NCBI GenBank assembly: GCA_949126835.1 | Contig: CASBPS010000192.1 | Coordinates: 74,501-138,500 of the forward strand | Direction: 5' to 3' | DNA length: 64,000 nucleotides | Source: Anisus vortex | Taxonomy: Eukaryota; Mollusca; Gastropoda; Planorbidae | Shown: in pieces, positions 59,837-64,000 of the stretch | Layout of the letters: each line of letters starts with the position of its first letter | How positions within the stretch are numbered: the stretch's first letter is position 1 | Made by a program: the position numbers and the translations under genes | Notes under the pieces: model-generated | What the model was told of the DNA's origin: nothing | The model's database searches: none | Seen by the model: only the letters and a program-made list of their open reading frames with translations

Positions 59837-62800
59837 GCAGATTTATGGTTTTGGCTCTCTCCACAAACCGTACAACGACTTGAATAGCAGATTTCTAGTT
59901 TTGGCTTCTTTACTGGCCGTACAAGGACTTAAAAAGCAGATTTGCTGTTTTGGATTCTCCACAAACCGTACAACGACTTGACTAGCAGATTTGTGGTAAT
60001 GCTGCTTCTGTTCTGGCCGTACAACGACTTGAATAGCAGATTTGTGGTTTTGGCTTCTATTTTAGCCGTAATACAGCAGATTTGTGGTTTTGGCTTCCTC
60101 TACTGGCCGTACAAAAGCAGATTTGTGGTTTTGGCTTCTCCAGAAACCGTACAACGACTTGAAAAGCAGATTTCTTGTTTTGGCTTCTTTTCTGGCCGTA
60201 AAACAGCAGATTTGTTGTTTTGGCTTCTCTACTGGCCGTACAAAAGCAGATTTGTGGTTTTGGCGTTTCCACAGTCCGTACAACGACTTGAATAGCAGAT
60301 TTCTTGTTTTGGCTCCTTTTCTGGCCGTACAACGACTTGAAAAGAGGATTTGTGGTTTTAGCTTCTCTTTTGGCCGTAACACAGCAGATTTATGGTTTTG
60401 GCTCTCTCCACAAACCGTACAACGACATGAATAGCAGATTTCTAGTTTTGGCTTCTTTTCTGGCCGTACAAAAACTTAAAAAGCAGATTTGTTGTTTTGG
60501 CTTCTCCACAAACCGTACAACGACTTGACTAGCAGATTTGTGGTAATGGTGCTTCTGTTCTGGCAGTACAACGACTTGAATAGCAGATTTGTGGTTTTGG
60601 CTTCTCTTTTCGCCGTAATACAGCAGATTTGTGGTTTTGGCTTCTCTACTGCCGTACAAAAGCAGATTTGTGGTTTTGGCTTCTCCAGAAACCGTACAAC
60701 GACTTGAAAAGCAGATTTCTGGTTTTGGCTCCTTTTCTGGCCGTACAACAGCAGATTTGTGGTTTTGGCTTTTCCACAATCCGTACAACGTCTTGAATAG
60801 CAGATTTCTGGTTTTGGCTCCTTTTCTGGCCGTACAAAAGCAGATTTGTGGTTTTGGCTTTTCCACAATCCGTACAACGACTTGAATAGCAGATTTCTAG
60901 TTTTGGCTTCTTTTCTGGCCGTACAAGGACTTAAAACGCAGATTTGTTGTTTTGGCTTCTCCACAAATTGTACAACGACTTGACTAGCAGATTTGTGGTA
61001 ATGGTGCTTCTGTACTGGCCTTACAACGACTTGAATAGCAGATTTGTGGTTTTGGCTTCTCTTTTCGCCTTAATACAGCAGATTTGTGGTTTTGGCTTCT
61101 CTACTGGACGTACAAAGGCAGATTTGTGGTTTTGGCTTCTCCAGAAACCGTACAACAACTTGAAAAGCAGATTTCTGGTTTTGGCTCCTTTTCTGGCCGT
61201 ACAAAAGCAGATTTGTGGTTTTAGCTTTTCCACAATCCGTACAACGACTTGAATAGCAGATTTTTTGTTTTGGCTTTTTTTCTGGCCGTAAAACAGCAGA
61301 TTTATGGTTTTGGCTCTCTCCACAAACCGTACAACGACTTGAATAGCAGATTTCTAGTTTTGGCTTCTTTTCTGGCCGTACAAGGACTTAAAACGCACAT
61401 TTGTTGTTTTGGCTTCTCCACAAATTGTACAACGACTTGACTAGCAGATTTGTGGTAATGGTGCTTCTGTTCTGGCCTTACAACGACTTGAATAGCAGAT
61501 TTGTGGTTTTGGCTTCTCTTTTCGCCTTAATACAGCAGATTTGTGGTTTTGGCTTCTCTACTGGACGTACAAAGGCAGATTTGTGGTTTTGGCTTCTCCA
61601 GAAACCGTACAACAACTTGAAAAGCAGATTTCTGGTTTTGGCTCCTTTTCTTTCCGTACAAAAGCAGATTTGTGGTTTTAGCTTTTCCACAATCCGTACA
61701 ACGACTTGAATAGCAGATTTCTTGTTTTGGCTTTTTTTCTGGCCGTAAAACAGCAGATTTATGGTTTTGGCTCTCTCCACAAACCGTACAACGACTTGAA
61801 TAGCAGATTTCTAGTTTTGGCTTCTTTACTGGCCGTACAAAAGCAGATTTGTGGTTTTGGTTTTTCCACAATCCGTACAACGACTTGAATAGCAGATTTC
61901 TAGTTTTGGCTTCTTTTCTGGCCGTACAAGGACTTAAAACGCAGATTTGTTGTTTTGGCTTCTCCACAAACCGTACAACGACTTGACTAGCAGATTTGTG
62001 GTAATGGTGCTTCTGTTCTGGCCGTACAACGACTTGAATAGCAGATTTGTGGTTTTGGCTTCTCTTTTCGCCGTAATACAGCAGATTTGTGGTTTTGGCT
62101 TCCTCTACTGGCCGTACAAAAGCAGATTTGTGGTTTTGGCTTCTCCAGAAACCGTACAACGACTTGAAAAGCAGATTTCTTGTTTTGGCTTCTTTTCTGG
62201 CCGTAAAACAGCAGATTTGTTGTTTTGGCTTCTCTACTGGCCGTACAAAAGCAGATTTGTGGTTTTGGCGTTTCCACAGTCCGTACAACGACTTGAATAG
62301 CAGATTTCTTGTTTTGGCTCCTTTTCTGGCCGTACAACGACTTGAAAAGAGGATTTGTGGTTTTAGCTTCTCTTTTGGCCGTAACACAGCAGATTTATGG
62401 TTTTGGCTCTCTCCACAAACCGTACAACGACATGAATAGCAGATTTCTAGTTTTGGCTTCTTTTCTGGCCGTACAAAAACTTAAAAAGCAGATTTGTTGT
62501 TTTGGCTTCTCCACAAACCGTACAACGACTTGACTAGCAGATTTGTGGTAATGGTGCTTCTGTTCTGGCAGTACAACGACTTGAATAGCAGATTTGTGGT
62601 TTTGGCTTCTCTTTTCGCCGTAATACAGCAGATTTGTGGTTTTGGCTTCTCTACTGGCCGTACAAAAGCAGATTTGTGGTTTTGGCTTCTCCAGAAACCG
62701 TACAACGACTTGAAAAGCAGATTTCTGGTTTTGGCTCCTTTTCTGGCCGTACAACAGCAGATTTGTGGTTTTGGCTTTTCCACAATCCGTACAACGTCTT

Positions 62801-62852
62801 GAATAGCAGATTTCTGGTTTTGGCTCCTTTTCTGGCCGTACAAAAGCAGATT
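59808..62852 (+). repeat. Long-range duplication D3, copy 2
   Basis: Copy of 14190-17234. Only a few substitutions were seen, for example TTTTTTGTTTTGG near 61262 and TCTTTCCGTAC near 61651, suggesting recent exchange or very strong homogenisation over 45 kb. Confidence 0.9.
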
Positions 62853-63976
62853 TGTGGTTTTGGCTTTTCCACAATCCGTACAACGACTTGAATAGCAGAT
62901 TTCTAGTTTTGGCTTCTTTTCTGGCCGTACAAGGACTTAAAACGCAGATTTGTTGTTTTGGCTTCTCCACAAACCGTACAACGACTTGACTAGCAGATTT
63001 GTGGTAATGGTGCTTCTGTTCTGGCCGTACAACGACTTGAATAGCAGATTTGTGGTTTTGGCTTCTCTTTTCGCCGTAATACAGCAGATTTGTGGTTTTG
63101 GCTTCCTCTACTGGCCGTACAAAAGCAGATTTGTGGTTTTGGCTTCTCCAGAAACCGTACAACGACTTGAAAAGCAGATTTCTTGTTTTGGCTTCTTTTC
63201 TGGCCGTAAAACAGCAGATTTGTTGTTTTGGCTTCTCTACTGGCCGTACAAAAGCAGATTTGTGGTTTTGGCGTTTCCACAGTCCGTACAACGACTTGAA
63301 TAGCAGATTTCTTGTTTTGGCTCCTTTTCTGGCCGTACAACGACTTGAAAAGAGGATTTGTGGTTTTAGCTTCTCTTTTGGCCGTAACACAGCAGATTTA
63401 TGGTTTTGGCTCTCTCCACAAACCGTACAACGACATGAATAGCAGATTTCTAGTTTTGGCTTCTTTTCTGGCCGTACAAAAACTTAAAAAGCAGATTTGT
63501 TGTTTTGGCTTCTCCACAAACCGTACAACGACTTGACTAGCAGATTTGTGGTAATGGTGCTTCTGTTCTGGCAGTACAACGACTTGAATAGCAGATTTGT
63601 GGTTTTGGCTTCTCTTTTCGCCGTAATACAGCAGATTTGTGGTTTTGGCTTCTCTACTGGCCGTACAAAAGCAGATTTGTGGTTTTGGCTTCTCCAGAAA
63701 CCGTACAACGACTTGAAAAGCAGATTTCTGGTTTTGGCTCCTTTTCTGGCCGTACAACAGCAGATTTGTGGTTTTGGCTTTTCCACAATCCGTACAACGT
63801 CTTGAATAGCAGATTTCTGGTTTTGGCTCCTTTTCTGGCCGTACAAAAGCAGATTTGTGGTTTTGGCTTTTCCACAATCCGTACAACGACTTGAATAGCA
63901 GATTTCTAGTTTTGGCTTCTTTTCTGGCCGTACAAGGACTTAAAACGCAGATTTGTTGTTTTGGCTTCTCCACAAA
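61862..63976 (+). repeat. 1003-bp tandem duplication at the right end
   Basis: 61862-62973 matches 62865-63976 with no difference noticed. The left limit is GGTTTTTCC/GGCTTTTCC at 61861/62864; the right limit is CACAAACCG/CACAAATTG near 62974/63977. Each unit holds two modules (547 and 456 bp). Confidence 0.9.
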
Positions 63977-64000
63977 TTGTACAACGACTTGACTAGCAGA

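Larger units (their letters stand above)
1..64000 (+). repeat. Satellite DNA array, 40/49-bp monomers with nested higher-order repeats
   Basis: Every part of the window reads as consecutive copies of a monomer starting GCAGATTT, then a G/T-rich half (GTGGTTTTGGCTTC), a variable pyrimidine-rich or CCACAA/CCAGAAA middle, and an end built on CCGTACAA. Both ends of the window lie inside the array, so its true size is unknown. All monomers run in the same direction; I saw no inverted copy and no interrupting element. The first unit (1-42) is cut by the window edge. A 49-bp core copy (83-131) has about 43% GC. The scale and HOR structure are known from eukaryotic centromeric or other heterochromatic satellites; the chromosomal location here is inference. 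No coding, RNA or mobile element was found anywhere in this interval. Confidence 0.97.
59808..64000 (+). repeat. HOR domain A3
   Basis: A-type sequence resumes at the chimeric monomer 59797-59836. The first 3.0 kb copies 14190-17234 (offset 45618); the rest is a 1003-bp tandem duplication running almost to the window end. The array continues past the right edge. Confidence 0.82.

Noticed and set aside
1..64000. CRISPR array
   Set aside because: Repeats are contiguous, with no unique spacers; the 'variable' parts are a small set of recurring subtypes and there are no cas genes.
1..64000. Telomeric repeat or rDNA spacer
   Set aside because: No TTAGGG/TTTAGGG-type tract, no rRNA-like sequence and no promoter-like unique block in the window.

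Overview
The whole 64 kb window is one uninterrupted head-to-tail satellite DNA array. I find no protein-coding gene, RNA gene, transposon, CRISPR array or single-copy sequence in it. The base unit is a short monomer beginning GCAGATTT and present in two main lengths, 40 bp and 49 bp. They differ by an optional 9-bp tail (CGACTTGAA) after a shared GTACAA; rarer forms are 27, 37, 39, 41, 48, 50 and 51 bp. At a mean near 46 bp the window holds roughly 1,400 monomers, all in the same orientation. This scale and nested higher-order repeat (HOR) organisation point to eukaryotic constitutive heterochromatin (centromeric, pericentromeric, subtelomeric or a knob). I do not recognise the satellite family and cannot name the taxon; a bacterial or phage origin is very unlikely.

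Three layers of organisation are visible. (1) Monomers of 40/49 bp. (2) Modules bounded by an anchor cassette (49+49+51+40 = 189 bp) whose 51-bp monomer carries GTAATGGTGCTTCTG or GTAATGCTGCTTCTG. About 140 anchors occur, at typical spacings of 216, 367/376, 456, 505 and 545 bp, mostly differing by 40, 49, 89 or 9 bp. (3) Large HOR units and segmental duplications: tandem units of 376, 457, 815, 1003, 1050, 1639, 1767, 1971, 1973, 2533, 2696 and 4627 bp, plus long-range copies 18 to 46 kb apart.

By diagnostic monomers the window splits into alternating domains: A1 (1 to about 21.4 kb), B1 (21.4 to 36.4 kb), A2 (36.4 to 45.2 kb), B2 (45.2 to 59.8 kb) and A3 (59.8 to 64 kb). A domains carry a 50-bp TTTATGG...CTCTCTCC monomer. 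B domains carry the 376-bp HOR and a CCAGAATATGTACAAAGAC monomer. The A-to-B transition near 21.4 kb is copied near 45.9 kb, so an A+B super-repeat of about 17 kb (18.6-36.2 and 43.1-59.8 kb) appears twice. The length differences between its two copies equal sums of whole HOR units. Several chimeric monomers mark recombination joints.

Long antisense reading frames (up to 516 codons) exist only because core monomers are stop-free in all three minus-strand frames. They begin at GTG/TTG, follow the repeat period, and are not annotated as genes. Positions of duplication ends were read by eye from the first mismatch and may be off by a few bases.
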